Assembly: GCA_043777675.1 (NCBI GenBank)
Contig: JAYWHR010000047.1
Span: 1 to 64,000 of the forward strand
Length of the DNA stretch: 64,000 bases
Direction of reading: 5' to 3'
From: JANMDU01 sp043777675
GTDB lineage: Bacteria; Pseudomonadota; Gammaproteobacteria; Burkholderiales; Burkholderiaceae_C
Shown: piece after piece, positions 41,701 to 49,965 of the stretch
How positions within the stretch are numbered: position 1 is the first letter of the stretch
How the letters are laid out: each line of letters opens with the position of its first letter
Program-made: the position numbers and the translations under genes
The notes under the pieces: model-generated
The model's database searches: none
What the model saw: only the letters and a program-made list of their open reading frames with translations
Told to the model about the DNA's origin: nothing

Positions 41701-42763
41701 CGACACCTGCGCCCGGCAATGCACCGCCCCACAGAGCCAAATCTGACCAATTTTGTGGGCTGGAGGTATTGACACTGCTCACAGGCGCAGCCGGCAATGG
41801 CGTTTCAATGCCAATTGTTCGCGAACCCAAATTTGCAATCGCACTATAAGTCTGCGCGATGAAATTTTGCACGGCTGTGAAGGCTGCAGTCGCCATATTT
41901 TGGCCATACGCAATGGCAGCATCCATGTCTGTTGCCGGCGGTGCGGGTGGTGCGGGTGGTGCAGGCGGTGCTGGTGGCGCTGGTGGCGCTGGTGGTGCAG
42001 GCGGTGCTGGTGGCGCTGGTGGTGCGGGCGGCGTTGCGACAGGGCCTTGGCCGCCGTCTCCCCAAAGCGCCGTGGCTGCAGCAAAGCCTGTTTTATGCGC
42101 AAGCAATGCAGTCGCAATTTGCACGTAGGAAGTATTCTTTAACGCAACGTTGACATTGAGCTGATCGAGCAATTGATCATAGTAATTGCCTTGCTGCCCT
42201 TTCGCTGGCACTGCGGGAATCAACGGCTCACTAACGAAGCTGCGAACGCCGGAGAGATTAAGAATGCTGTGAAATACATTGATCACTTCTGTATGAGCAG
42301 CCGCAGCTTGAGCAGGAAGCAAAGCGTTGACGGAAGAATTTTCAAATTGAGCGAAAGCTGTTGCGGCAGGTTGACCCGCGGCCACTGTGAGAACCAAATC
42401 AGTCAGCGGGGTAATGTTGGTTTCGGCCGGCAGCACCATTGCATCCGTAACAGCATGCAGTGCGCCAGCAGCGCTAGATACCTTCACCACACACGGCAGC
42501 CTTGCCCCGCTAGGCATAGCAACGGTGTAAGCACCCAAATCAGATGTTGTTCCAGCCGCTGAATAGCCACCACTGCACTTAACTTGTACGCTTGCATTGA
42601 CAATTGCCAGCCCTGTTGCGGCAGAGCCCGACAAAACTAAATTTGAATTGCTGCCAGCATTCTTAGCTGAATCAGCTCCACCGCCACAGGCAGACAACAA
42701 TACGGCAAAAAACACACCAGAAAACTTATAGCGAAAAGTAGTTAGTCTAGAAACATTAGTCAT
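38777..42763 (-). CDS. Large G8-domain, parallel beta-helix lipoprotein
   Basis: A 1328-residue surface or periplasmic protein. The lipobox is VLLSAC (Cys 26) followed by GGG. Residues about 45-115 form a carboxypeptidase-regulatory-like domain, then a helical region, a (Pro-Pro-Ala)n linker near 243-276, and a G8 domain from about 335 to 440 (NWSDLALWGGALPGAGVGVV, then IPAGKTVILD). The remaining 850 residues look like a right-handed beta-helix (GNATGHEIRNSAIWDSAQRC, then NNICHNITGHAMFLED) with FHWHM, similar to CEMIP/TMEM2-type and bacterial G8 proteins. Those animal relatives act on hyaluronan; a carbohydrate-binding or -cleaving role here is inference. A LysR gene lies upstream. Confidence 0.85.
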   Translation of the reverse strand: MTNVSRLTTFRYKFSGVFFAVLLSACGGGADSAKNAGSNSNLVLSGSAATGLAIVNASVQVKCSGGYSAAGTTSDLGAYTVAMPSGARLPCVVKVSSAAGALHAVTDAMVLPAETNITPLTDLVLTVAAGQPAATAFAQFENSSVNALLPAQAAAAHTEVINVFHSILNLSGVRSFVSEPLIPAVPAKGQQGNYYDQLLDQLNVNVALKNTSYVQIATALLAHKTGFAAATALWGDGGQGPVATPPAPPAPPAPPAPPAPPAPPAPPAPPAPPAPPATDMDAAIAYGQNMATAAFTAVQNFIAQTYSAIANLGSRTIGIETPLPAAPVSSVNTSSPQNWSDLALWGGALPGAGVGVVIPAGKTVILDSDSPSLGDVTIHGTLKFADKNVRLTASKVTISGTGALMVGSPSTPYAYKAIITLTGARPNFPANRIIENTRGITVMDGGKLELYGSSPSPVWTQLNDHAAANTKALTVKDTVNWKVDDEVIVGSTDYFGVNPTERLTLAVTANGSLLETKTALAKFRWGKMQYMTDNGLSLTPGTYTPPVEPAPRQLDQRAAVGNLSRNIVIQGADDADWSSKGFGAHVMVMGLSSKVFVDGVEFRRVGQAGAMARYPFHWHMLSYDQTTGAFKGNATGHEIRNSAIWDSAQRCIVVHGTNGVRVVNNICHNITGHAMFLEDAVERKNIFEGNLVLTVKRPTAENLILLHEGDLHQSGSSGFWITNPDNTIRHNVVGDVIGNAYWNSFPTSGVGLSRKAVNPDLAGTQWAALQMNPRSMPHGVFDNNVGYATGESGINTDMMLLGGGPVGDDRGDAGNDMYRPTVDGRPWDINGAVNGGATGSASARATFSRVTLYKTNTGYANRVTAPDYPQWLMADVAGIYARGAGNDGGFFRGLFIGRSLNDKVGGINTYPSWADPQSFFATYHSTFQMRDNTFAHINFEERASRQGASQREIINDLERNESGVFKSDDYYTEQMERGTVLNGNNKLIKAFAGARSMPANLLTYNQREESRPDMVENFSLAGAIWDPHGYWGNKGFYWTYDTPFYTSGGGCQPSLFPTTSGKNSLGRYNGQSCSGEFYGMNFQGDTDFMNESSGENSSYWPMDVERVDCNSAAYSSASWGTPARACRHVVGSGWNSWKLGQMRGASLRSGGKYILRFPNPTDPVINGTGPKYLSGIKQGTMVNAEGQTVGVSIPKVVSVNFTNVTKASDSFVFAVSFDGSKTPAGVIGRTGNAKRYQWLLGPNPNPDYQPSSDQARKLVLVNTLAEVESDTTGTKMWQDRANNLIWVKVTGGLRLEPWYRIVNFTAPFGADLYNVMSLYIKDETIPNQ
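41938..42036. repeat. 9-bp tandem repeat encoding (Pro-Pro-Ala)n
   Basis: About eleven units of GGTGGTGCT-type 9-mers (variants GGCGGTGCG, GGTGGCGCT, GGTGGTGCA) run without interruption. Each unit is three codons, so gain or loss keeps the reading frame and only changes linker length. Confidence 0.9.
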
Positions 42764-42876
42764 AATTTCTTAATAAATCTTGAAAACTGCTGGATTTGTA
42801 AAGGATGTTAATTTACCCGCAAGAATCAAGCCTGAATTGAAAAATAGTCACTAGATGTATTTAGAGTAAATTGAAG

Positions 42877-43812
42877 TTATTTATTGCAGTAAGGCAGCAA
42901 AGCAGTGCGTTTTTCAATATCGGCAATGGTGGGTTGCAAGCGCTCTTTGAAGAAATCTACAAAAAGCTGGACTTTTCTAGGATTGCCTTTTCTGGCTTGC
43001 ACCATGGCGTAAACAGTTTTCTCTTCGACTAAGCCAGGGAGCGTTTTAAAGACCTGTCCGCTGAGTAATTCTTCTTGTGCAAACCAATGCATCACTCTAC
43101 CGATGTAATGACCACTGAGAATAGCCTTCATTGCCAAGAAAGAATCATTCACAGCGAGCTTGGAAACATAACTGATTTTTTCACCCGTATCGGATTCGAT
43201 CACTGTACGCTCATTCATTTCGAGCTCGTGGAATACCGTGACGATCGGCAAAGCAACCAATTCGTTCAGTGTTTTAGGGATGCCATAGCGCTCGAAGAAT
43301 TCGGGAGTTGCTATGAAACTGCTCTGATAACTGCATAGCCGAGATATCACAACACGCCCATCACTAGGCATGCCAACACAGACACCGACATCAAATTCCG
43401 ATGTGCCCAACGCGAACGGCCTAGGCTCTAACTGTAGTAAAAGATTAAGCTGCGGATGTGCTGCACCAAAGTCAGCAACAGTGCATCCAAGAAAAGCGCG
43501 ACCAAACGCAGCAGGGCACCAAATTCGCAACGAGCCGGTGACTTGCTTGTTGTAATTTTCCATGGTTTGCTGGCCTTGCTCAAGCAAATACATGGCCTTT
43601 TGAGCAAAATAAAAGAAATCCTGCCCAGCTTCCGTCAAACGCAAATGCCTAGTGTCGCGCTCAAACAAACGAACTCCAAGCGCCGCTTCGGCTTCATCAA
43701 TTTTTCGGCTCACCGTACTTGCGCTCATTCCAAGATAATCGGCTGCGCCTGAAATACTTTCTAGATTAGCAACGGCTGTGAAATAACTGATAAGTGCTGG
43801 ATCGATCGTCAT
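42877..43812 (-). CDS. LysR-family transcriptional regulator
   Basis: A 311-residue regulator with an N-terminal wHTH (SISGAADYLGMSASTVSRKI, then DEAEAALGVRLFERDTRHLR) and an effector-binding domain. The sequence fits the small-effector LysR subgroup close to CrgA/DmlR. It lies 113 bases upstream of the G8 lipoprotein gene on the same strand and could regulate it. Confidence 0.92.
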   Translation of the reverse strand: MTIDPALISYFTAVANLESISGAADYLGMSASTVSRKIDEAEAALGVRLFERDTRHLRLTEAGQDFFYFAQKAMYLLEQGQQTMENYNKQVTGSLRIWCPAAFGRAFLGCTVADFGAAHPQLNLLLQLEPRPFALGTSEFDVGVCVGMPSDGRVVISRLCSYQSSFIATPEFFERYGIPKTLNELVALPIVTVFHELEMNERTVIESDTGEKISYVSKLAVNDSFLAMKAILSGHYIGRVMHWFAQEELLSGQVFKTLPGLVEEKTVYAMVQARKGNPRKVQLFVDFFKERLQPTIADIEKRTALLPYCNK

Positions 43813-44142
43813 GAAATCTTATATCCTTGGATACTCAGGAAAGTTACTTTTTTGTCACTTCGATGATATCGATTAAGCGATACAACAGTTTTCTCTTTTC
43901 TTGCAGATCCACAAAGATGTTTTGCAGAAATATGAGTTGACCGCCGAGACACAGCTCTACTAGACTGGTGTTAATAATTGTGAAAGTGTGAATACACATG
44001 TTTTATTTCACAGCTCCTTTTACCAAGTTTTTTTGCTGAGTGTAAGAGCAGATTCATAGGAATGTAATCTTTTATACTTATTTTCGCAAAACACAGATGA
44101 AAATTAATACTTATTTCGTATATCTAACAATTCGCTACTTCG
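43813..44142. other. AT-rich intergenic region between divergent genes
   Basis: 330 bases clearly richer in A and T than the surroundings, without an ORF. TATACT at 44073-44078 is a possible -10 box for the plus-strand gene but its best -35 (TTCATA, 44053) is spaced 14 bases. The region must also hold the lysR promoter. Confidence 0.4.
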
Positions 44143-44511
44143 ATGTTAAAAATATTTAGACACTTTTCTTTCTCGCATTGGATGCACAAACCATCGTACT
44201 TTTGGGAAACTAAAACCCTACAAGACGAATGGCCAACACCGGAACCGAGTGGCACAGCTTTTGCGCTAAAGCGTTGGCCACAGATCAACACAAAGATGAA
44301 AAATGCGAATAATTACCGCGCTTTGTCACTGCTCAGTCATAGCCCAGTTAACTTTGAAAACTTGAAGCGCTGTATGCGCGGGAGCGTGACTGACGCCGTT
44401 TTCCTTTTGCAATATCTCGATCGCCAAGGCGATTTAGAGATCGTCCATACCGAATGGACTCTTTCGCATCAAAGCCTCAAACAAGTGCTGGGGGATCAAT
44501 GGCTTCGCTGA
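44143..44511 (+). CDS. Hypothetical protein with possible winged-helix fold
   Basis: A 122-residue protein I do not recognise. The C-terminal 75 residues (NYRALSLLSHSPVNFENLKR, then VTDAVFLLQYLDRQGDLEIV) have the spacing of a winged helix-turn-helix. Later Met codons (44182, 44296) may be the real start. The next gene begins inside its last codons, so the two form a coupled pair. Confidence 0.5.
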   Translation: MLKIFRHFSFSHWMHKPSYFWETKTLQDEWPTPEPSGTAFALKRWPQINTKMKNANNYRALSLLSHSPVNFENLKRCMRGSVTDAVFLLQYLDRQGDLEIVHTEWTLSHQSLKQVLGDQWLR

Positions 44512-45119
44512 TTCGCACCAATCAAGGCCGCATGGAGGCCTTCAATCCGAGATCATTGCTTACCGATGATTTGAAATTACTCATCAAATTCGTTGATGGA
44601 AAGCGTGGGTTTGCAGATTTACAGCGCGCGCTCAAACCGCATATTTGCAGTCCAGAAAAGATCCAGCAATTGGTCGAACTCGGGTTGATTGAATCAACGG
44701 TTTCGGCTGCGTTCTCCATCACAGACCCCAACACAACGACGCACAGCCTTTCGTATTTGCCGACTGTGCCTGCCGAGCTATCAGCAATCGACACTAGCCA
44801 ATTACGCGCAACTCATGCAGCGACCCAAAACATCGACACATTCGATCTACAGGAAAGCAAAGATATCGCAGTTTCTCTTGAAGCTGCGAAAGATTGCATG
44901 GCTGAATTTGTTTTACTTTACGCGCCGCAAGCCGCGTATGAGGTTTTAAGCGATATTGAAAGCCTCAACAGTCTTGAGCAGCTCCAAGCCAGCTTGATCG
45001 CTTACATATCGTTCATCGGCGCATCGGTGTCACCCACACAAATGAATCAGCATTTGCAGAAAATACGCCACATTGTGAGCAACTCTTCGCAGCCCAATGC
45101 CATAACTTTTGAAACATAA
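44499..45119 (+). CDS. Hypothetical protein, coupled to the preceding gene
   Basis: A protein of about 206 residues starting MASLIRTNQGRMEAF, overlapping the previous gene by 13 bases. The N-terminal part (LLTDDLKLLIKFVDGKRGFA, then DLQRALKPHICSPEKIQQLV) resembles the small helical domain seen in several uncharacterised betaproteobacterial regulators with a 'dgk..ve.L' core. The C-terminal half is helical and acidic. No family assigned. It stops three bases from the uvrB stop on the opposite strand. Confidence 0.6.
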   Translation: MASLIRTNQGRMEAFNPRSLLTDDLKLLIKFVDGKRGFADLQRALKPHICSPEKIQQLVELGLIESTVSAAFSITDPNTTTHSLSYLPTVPAELSAIDTSQLRATHAATQNIDTFDLQESKDIAVSLEAAKDCMAEFVLLYAPQAAYEVLSDIESLNSLEQLQASLIAYISFIGASVSPTQMNQHLQKIRHIVSNSSQPNAITFET

Positions 45120-45122
45120 ATT

Positions 45123-47213
45123 TTAGACTTTAAACGGTACGATGTTGTCCGTCCCGGTCGCGCCAAAAGCCTGCTCGCGCAGTAGCGCCAATTGATCACG
45201 CACACGCGCAGCTTTTTCGAACTCTAAATTTTTCGCGTGATCAAGCATTTGCTTTTCTAACTGCTTGATACGTTTACCGACATCGCGCTCGCTCATATCT
45301 TCCACATGCGCGCGCTCGAGATCGCGTTTGGCCATCTCTTTGCTGGCTTTGTCGCTGTAGACGCCATCAATCAGGTCTTTCACCTTTTTCACAATACTCA
45401 TCGGCGTGATGCCGTTGTCTAGGTTATGTTGCGTTTGCTTGATGCGGCGGCGCTCGGTCTCATCCATCGCTTTTTTCATGGAATCGGTGATGCGATCGCC
45501 ATACAAAATCGCGCGGCCATTCAAATTTCGTGCGGCGCGGCCAATGGTTTGAATCAAGCTTCGCTCAGCCCGGAGGAAGCCCTCTTTATCCGCGTCAAGA
45601 ATGGCGACCAGAGAAACTTCAGGAATATCCAAACCTTCGCGCAGCAAGTTGATACCGACGAGCACATCAAATGCACCGAGCCGCAAATCACGCAAAATCT
45701 CCACACGCTCCACGGTATCCACATCGCTATGCAAATAGCGCACCTTCACGCCGTTATCCGCCAAATAATCGGTCAGCTGCTCGGCCATGCGCTTGGTGAG
45801 TGTCGTGATCAGCACGCGCTCGTTCTTGTCCACACGAATGCGGATTTCTTGCAGCACATCGTCCACCTGATTTGTCGCTGGGCGCACCTCTACTTCTGGA
45901 TCGACCAAGCCCGTAGGCCGCACCACTTGCTCCACCACCTGCCCCGCATGCTCTTTCTCGTAAGCCGCTGGCGTGGCGCTCACGAAGATGCATTGGCGCA
46001 TCCGCTTTTCGAATTCTTCGAACTTCAAAGGCCGATTGTCTAGAGCGCTCGGCAAGCGAAAGCCGTAATCCACCAGCGTTGTTTTGCGTGAGCGATCACC
46101 GTTGTACATCGCATTGAGCTGGCCGATCATTTGGTGGCTCTCATCCAAAAACATCAGCGCATCTTTAGGCATGTAATCCGTGAGCGTGGAAGGCGGCGCA
46201 CCCACTGGAGCGCCCGAGAGATGCCGCGTGTAATTCTCAATGCCTTTGCAGTGGCCGACCTCTGAGAGCATCTCCAAATCAAACCGCGTGCGCTGCTCCA
46301 AGCGTTGTGCCTCCACCAATTTGCCCTGACCCACCAGCTCTTTCAACCGACTGTCAAGTTCCAACTTAATCGTCTCCACTGCCATCAACACCTTGTCGCG
46401 CGGCGTGACGTAATGGCTGCTGGGATACACGGTAAAGCGCGGAATCTTCTGCCGAATGCGGCCTGTGAGCGGGTCAAAGAGGCTGAGCGATTCAATCTCA
46501 TCGTCAAACAATTCAATCCGAATCGCTAGCTCCGAATGCTCAGCGGGAAACACATCAATCGTGTCGCCACGCACGCGAAATTTGCCGCGCGAAAAATCTT
46601 GCTCATTGCGCTGATACTGCATGCGAATGAGTTGCCCGATCACATCGCGCTGACCGAGCTTGTCGCCCACGCGCAGCGTCATGATCATTTGGTGATAACT
46701 CTCCGGCTCGCCAATGCCGTAAATCGCAGAAACCGTGGCCACGATGATCACATCTCTGCGCTCAAGAATCGATTTCGTGCAAGACAGCCGCATTTGCTCA
46801 ATATGCTCATTGATCGCTGAATCTTTTTCAATGAACAAATCCCGCTGCGGCACATAGGCTTCGGGCTGGTAATAATCGTAGTAACTCACAAAATATTCCA
46901 CCGCATTTTTCGGGAAGAATTCGCGGAATTCGCTATAGAGCTGCGCCGCCAGCGTCTTATTCGGCGCAAACACAATCGCCGGCCGCCCCATTTGCGCAAT
47001 AACATTGGCCATGGTGAACGTCTTGCCTGAACCCGTCACGCCCAAGAGCGTCTGAAACACCTCGCCGTTTTCCACGCCCTCTACCAGTTGCGCAATCGCA
47101 GTCGGCTGATCCCCCGCAGGCGGATAAGGCTGAAACAGCTCAAACGGCGAGCCAGGGTAGCTGACGAATTCGCCTACTTTCACTTCAGGAATAACTTCTA
47201 AGACTTCTGGCAT
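45123..47213 (-). CDS. uvrB: Excinuclease ABC subunit B
   Basis: The 696-residue damage-verifying helicase of nucleotide excision repair. Walker A is LLGVTGSGKTFTMANVIAQ, the beta-hairpin region YYDYYQPEAYVP, Walker B-type DESH in LMFLDESHQMIGQL, and helicase motif VI QTIGRAARNLNGRAI. The C-terminal UVR domain that binds UvrC is present (LEKQMLDHAKNLEFEKAARVRDQ region). ATG at 47213 has GGAA at seven bases; a start five codons upstream is possible. No clear LexA box was found in front. Confidence 0.97.
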   Translation of the reverse strand: MPEVLEVIPEVKVGEFVSYPGSPFELFQPYPPAGDQPTAIAQLVEGVENGEVFQTLLGVTGSGKTFTMANVIAQMGRPAIVFAPNKTLAAQLYSEFREFFPKNAVEYFVSYYDYYQPEAYVPQRDLFIEKDSAINEHIEQMRLSCTKSILERRDVIIVATVSAIYGIGEPESYHQMIMTLRVGDKLGQRDVIGQLIRMQYQRNEQDFSRGKFRVRGDTIDVFPAEHSELAIRIELFDDEIESLSLFDPLTGRIRQKIPRFTVYPSSHYVTPRDKVLMAVETIKLELDSRLKELVGQGKLVEAQRLEQRTRFDLEMLSEVGHCKGIENYTRHLSGAPVGAPPSTLTDYMPKDALMFLDESHQMIGQLNAMYNGDRSRKTTLVDYGFRLPSALDNRPLKFEEFEKRMRQCIFVSATPAAYEKEHAGQVVEQVVRPTGLVDPEVEVRPATNQVDDVLQEIRIRVDKNERVLITTLTKRMAEQLTDYLADNGVKVRYLHSDVDTVERVEILRDLRLGAFDVLVGINLLREGLDIPEVSLVAILDADKEGFLRAERSLIQTIGRAARNLNGRAILYGDRITDSMKKAMDETERRRIKQTQHNLDNGITPMSIVKKVKDLIDGVYSDKASKEMAKRDLERAHVEDMSERDVGKRIKQLEKQMLDHAKNLEFEKAARVRDQLALLREQAFGATGTDNIVPFKV

Positions 47214-47325
47214 GACGTTTCCGTGCATTGCTGCGGTGCAGCGATAAAATAATAATCAACCAAGTATTTTGAACGCTTCAGCCATAAGTAGCTACCCAAG
47301 AACACAAAAAGACCTTTTTCCTATC

Positions 47326-47371
47326 TTCTTTTGCGTCTTCTGTGTAACCTTTGCGTCTTCTGCGTTCGGTA
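47326..47371 (+). repeat. TCTGCGT-type repeat arm upstream of the aminotransferase gene
   Basis: CTTTTGCGTCTTCTGTGTAA followed by CCTTTGCGTCTTCTGCGTTCGG, related to the arms of the palindrome at 30651-30815. It precedes the aminotransferase start by about 30 bases and extends its open frame artificially upstream. Confidence 0.75.
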
Positions 47372-47399
47372 TTTTTTCTTAAAACCTATGGAATACAAA

Positions 47400-48596
47400 A
47401 TGAGCCTCTTCTCCGCTGTCGAAATGGCCCCCCGCGACCCGATTTTGGGTTTGAACGAGCAATTCAATGCCGACACCAATCCTGCCAAAGTCAACCTCGG
47501 CGTGGGCGTGTATTACGACGACAACGGCAAACTGCCCCTGCTCAAATGCGTGCAAGAAGCAGAAAAGCAAATGGCCGCCGCCCCCAAAGCACGCGGCTAC
47601 CTGCCGATTGACGGCATTGCCGCCTACGACAGCGCTGTCAAAGGCTTGGTCTTTGGTGCGGATTCTGAGATGGTGACCGCTGGCCGCGTGGCCACCGTGC
47701 AAGCCATCGGCGGCACGGGTGGCTTGAAGATTGGTGCAGATTTCTTAAAGAAAGTCTCGCCCAATGCGAAAGTATTGATCTCTGACCCGAGCTGGGAAAA
47801 CCACCGCGCCATGTTTATTCAAGCAGGCTTCGTGGTGGAAAGCTATCCGTATTACGACGCAGAAAAGAGAGGGGTGAATTTTGAAGGCATGCTCGCCGCA
47901 TTGAAGGCCGCAGCTGCCGGCACCATCGTGATCTTGCATGCCTGCTGCCACAACCCCACTGGCTACGACATTTCCGCCTCTGACTGGGATCAAGTGATCG
48001 CCGTCGTCAAAGCCAACAACCTCACGCCTTTCCTCGACATGGCCTACCAAGGCTTTGGCTACGGTATCGCGGAAGATGGCGCGGTCATCGGTAAGTTTGT
48101 GGCAGCTGGCCTCAATTTCTTCGTCTCCACCAGCTTCTCCAAGAGCTTTAGCTTGTATGGCGAGCGCGTTGGTGCACTCTCCGTGGCTTGCGAGAGCAAA
48201 GAAGAGTGTGCTCGCGTACTCTCTCAGCTCAAAATCATGATCCGCACAAATTACTCCAACCCGCCCACCCACGGCGGCACAGTGTGCGCCATGGTGCTCA
48301 ATACGCCCGATCTACGCAAGATGTGGGAAGAGGAATTGGCCGAGATGCGCGTTCGCATCAAAGCCATGAGGAGCGCCTTTGTAGAGAAGCTCAAGGCTGC
48401 AGGCGTGAAGCAAGACATGAGCTTCATCACCACGCAAATCGGCATGTTCAGCTACAGCGGCCTCTCTAAAGACCAAATGGTGCGCCTGCGCGGCGAGTTT
48501 GGCGTGTACGGTACGGATACGGGCCGCATGTGCGTTGCAGCCCTGAACAGCAAAAACATCGATCACGTCTGCGCGAGCATTGCTAAGGTGATGTGA
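47400..48596 (+). CDS. Aromatic / aspartate aminotransferase (class I)
   Basis: A 398-residue PLP enzyme of the AspC/TyrB group. MSLFSAVEMAPRDPILGLNE and VNLGVGVYYDDNGKLPLL are the typical N-terminus; the PLP lysine is in STSFSKSFSLYGERVG, with CCHNPTG and the C-terminal Arg region GRMCVAALNS. It transfers amino groups between aspartate or aromatic amino acids and 2-oxoglutarate; aspC versus tyrB cannot be settled. The ATG at 47400 fits the family; 47388 is possible. Confidence 0.95.
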   Translation: MSLFSAVEMAPRDPILGLNEQFNADTNPAKVNLGVGVYYDDNGKLPLLKCVQEAEKQMAAAPKARGYLPIDGIAAYDSAVKGLVFGADSEMVTAGRVATVQAIGGTGGLKIGADFLKKVSPNAKVLISDPSWENHRAMFIQAGFVVESYPYYDAEKRGVNFEGMLAALKAAAAGTIVILHACCHNPTGYDISASDWDQVIAVVKANNLTPFLDMAYQGFGYGIAEDGAVIGKFVAAGLNFFVSTSFSKSFSLYGERVGALSVACESKEECARVLSQLKIMIRTNYSNPPTHGGTVCAMVLNTPDLRKMWEEELAEMRVRIKAMRSAFVEKLKAAGVKQDMSFITTQIGMFSYSGLSKDQMVRLRGEFGVYGTDTGRMCVAALNSKNIDHVCASIAKVM

Positions 48597-48615
48597 GCTT
48601 TTTCTCACTCTGCGG

Positions 48616-48642
48616 AAAGCACGCTGCATAGCGTGCTTTTTT
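48616..48642 (+). terminator. Rho-independent terminator after the aminotransferase gene
   Basis: AAAGCACGC and GCGTGCTTT with a six-base loop followed by TTT, 20 bases after the stop codon. Confidence 0.85.
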
Positions 48643-48651
48643 AAGCCTTTT

Positions 48652-48698
48652 AGGGCTCTACCCGGCATATATTGTGCGCGGGTTGCTATCAAATATGT
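48652..48698 (-). repeat. Interspersed repeat copy after the aminotransferase terminator
   Basis: On the minus strand CATATTTGATAGC, CCGCGCA and ATATATGCCGGGTAGAGCC. Confidence 0.75.
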
Positions 48699-48710
48699 AG
48701 TTTTGATCGC

Positions 48711-48734
48711 CGTTCACTCTGAGCTTGTCGAAGG
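48711..48734. repeat. CTTCGACAAGCTCAG-type repeat fragment
   Basis: The complement reads CCTTCGACAAGCTCAGAGTG, a very common interspersed repeat of beta- and gammaproteobacteria. Only one arm is present. Between 48735 and 48922 nothing else is evident. Confidence 0.7.
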
Positions 48735-48922
48735 ATTGGCTCGCTGTATGTTTCGTTCCACCTTATGCACCTGCGGCCTAGCGTCGCGCAGTTACCCTGC
48801 AAATTTTTTGAAAACACACGCGATTGCGGCAGCGGTGAACTCAAAATGGTCTCCACGCGCAGTTGCCAAAAAATTTCCAGCGCAACCACCCTCCGCTCTC
48901 CACTTCAAAGTTGATGAGTGTG

Positions 48923-49432
48923 ATGAAAAACAACTTCGTCCTGATTGAAAACTGCGGTACAAATCGGCTTACGCATTGCGGTGTTTGTCGATTCATTTAT
49001 GGCGAATGTAGCTTATCTGTACCTGGAGGCGCTCTTGATTTCTTTAAACTTGGTCTTGCAACAGATAAGCGCTATTCGTTAGGCATCGCAATGCAACGCC
49101 TCCCATGCTCCCGATATGGAGACTCCATTCACCCAGACACCGCCGCTCGCAATGAAGGCCTTTGCATGCCAAGCGTTCGCGGAAACCAGCTCTCGATTGA
49201 GGCGCGGACTAGGTTACACGAGGAAGAACGGCAGGCGCGGGAAGCAGTCTACGCATCAGCCGAGTACAGGTACTGGACCGCGCTTGTCGACAGGGTGCAT
49301 GGTGAGCCCAATGGCTTTGTAAAACTGCCCAGCGCGGAGCGCCTCTACTACTTGGTCAACGTCCTCAGCGGCGAGCTACACAACGGCGGCCAGCACCTTT
49401 GCGTTTCTTCGGCTGTGGTAGCGCCGTTGTAA
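48923..49432 (+). pseudogene. Decayed DUF4375/DMP19-like gene
   Basis: A frame of about 169 residues starting MKNNFVLIENCG. The C-terminal part (SAERLYYLVNVLSGELHNGG) matches the start of the DUF4375 domain, where NGG is normally followed by a Phe-rich NSSG segment; here it reads QHLCVSSA and stops ten residues later, so most of the domain is missing, probably by an indel. The N-terminal part contains a CxxC pair but no recognisable domain. It lies between repeat fragments and an AbiE module, in a patch with accessory character. Confidence 0.4.
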
Positions 49433-49925
49433 CGCAATCATCGTCAACGTTAACGAGCCTTCCCCCGGCGAAACGATGGGGTGTTTTCAGCAGCCAGTTT
49501 TTGGAAACTGTGTGGCTGCCATCTTTCGGTCGCCGCTTCCAAAATCGCATATGCTTTCAATAAATTGATCAGCCCGCAGTGCGATGCTACGAAGTGCGTA
49601 TGGACTTGCTATTAATTTAATAGCGCACTACGCAGTTAATATGGTGGGCAACTGCCAAAAATGCTTAAAGCTTAGCGTTGCATCCGAAATCAAGCTGCAC
49701 ACATATTTTTGACGACACGCTACGCATTGAATAGGCGAAAGATGCCGTGCCGCCAGTTACCCTCAAACAATTTTTCAACCATTGCAAGATCAGGTCGGCG
49801 GTGCGCTCGGCTTAGCGGCTTAGCGGCGTAAAAGGGAAGTGGGCGGCGATAGGCCGCCACGGAGGACAGCCGCGAAGCTGAGTGCACCGGCGGACTGATC
49901 TGTAGCCTGATCAGTCAACTTGATC
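49433..49925. other. Gene-free accessory stretch
   Basis: About 490 bases without a credible gene. It holds a degraded ATGCCGGC repeat (49608-49655) and a GC-rich segment from 49795 with short internal dyads (GCTTAGCGGCTTAGCGGC duplication near 49810-49828; ACTGATC/GATCAGT around 49893-49919). I see no tRNA or ORF. Confidence 0.5.
49608..49655 (+). repeat. Degraded interspersed repeat copy
   Basis: GCTATTAATTTAATAGC is perfect, CTACGCA follows, but ATGCCGGC is altered to ATGGTGGGC. Confidence 0.6.
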
Positions 49926-49965
49926 TTGCATTTTGTCAGAAACTAAATTATACTTCTGACAAAAT
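49926..49965 (+). promoter_or_regulatory. Promoter and palindromic operator of the AbiE module
   Basis: TTGCAT (49926-49931) and TATACT (49949-49954) are 17 bases apart. A perfect 12-bp inverted repeat, ATTTTGTCAGAA (49930-49941) and TTCTGACAAAAT (49954-49965), wraps the spacer and -10 box and ends exactly at the ATG. Transcription would start about four bases before the ATG, so the message is nearly leaderless. AbiEi antitoxins are known to repress their own promoter by binding inverted repeats. Confidence 0.8.

Noticed and set aside
41938..42036. Regular 9-bp repeat considered as a CRISPR-like array
   Set aside because: Units are contiguous without spacers and encode a Pro-Pro-Ala linker.
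41753..42153. Gly-rich plus-strand ORFs (GGAGGAGGAGG) opposite the G8 gene
   Set aside because: They are antisense to the Pro-Pro-Ala repeat of the lipoprotein gene, which has a lipobox and domains.
47229..47330. LexA box upstream of uvrB
   Set aside because: No CTG-N10-CAG palindrome of convincing quality was found in the gap.
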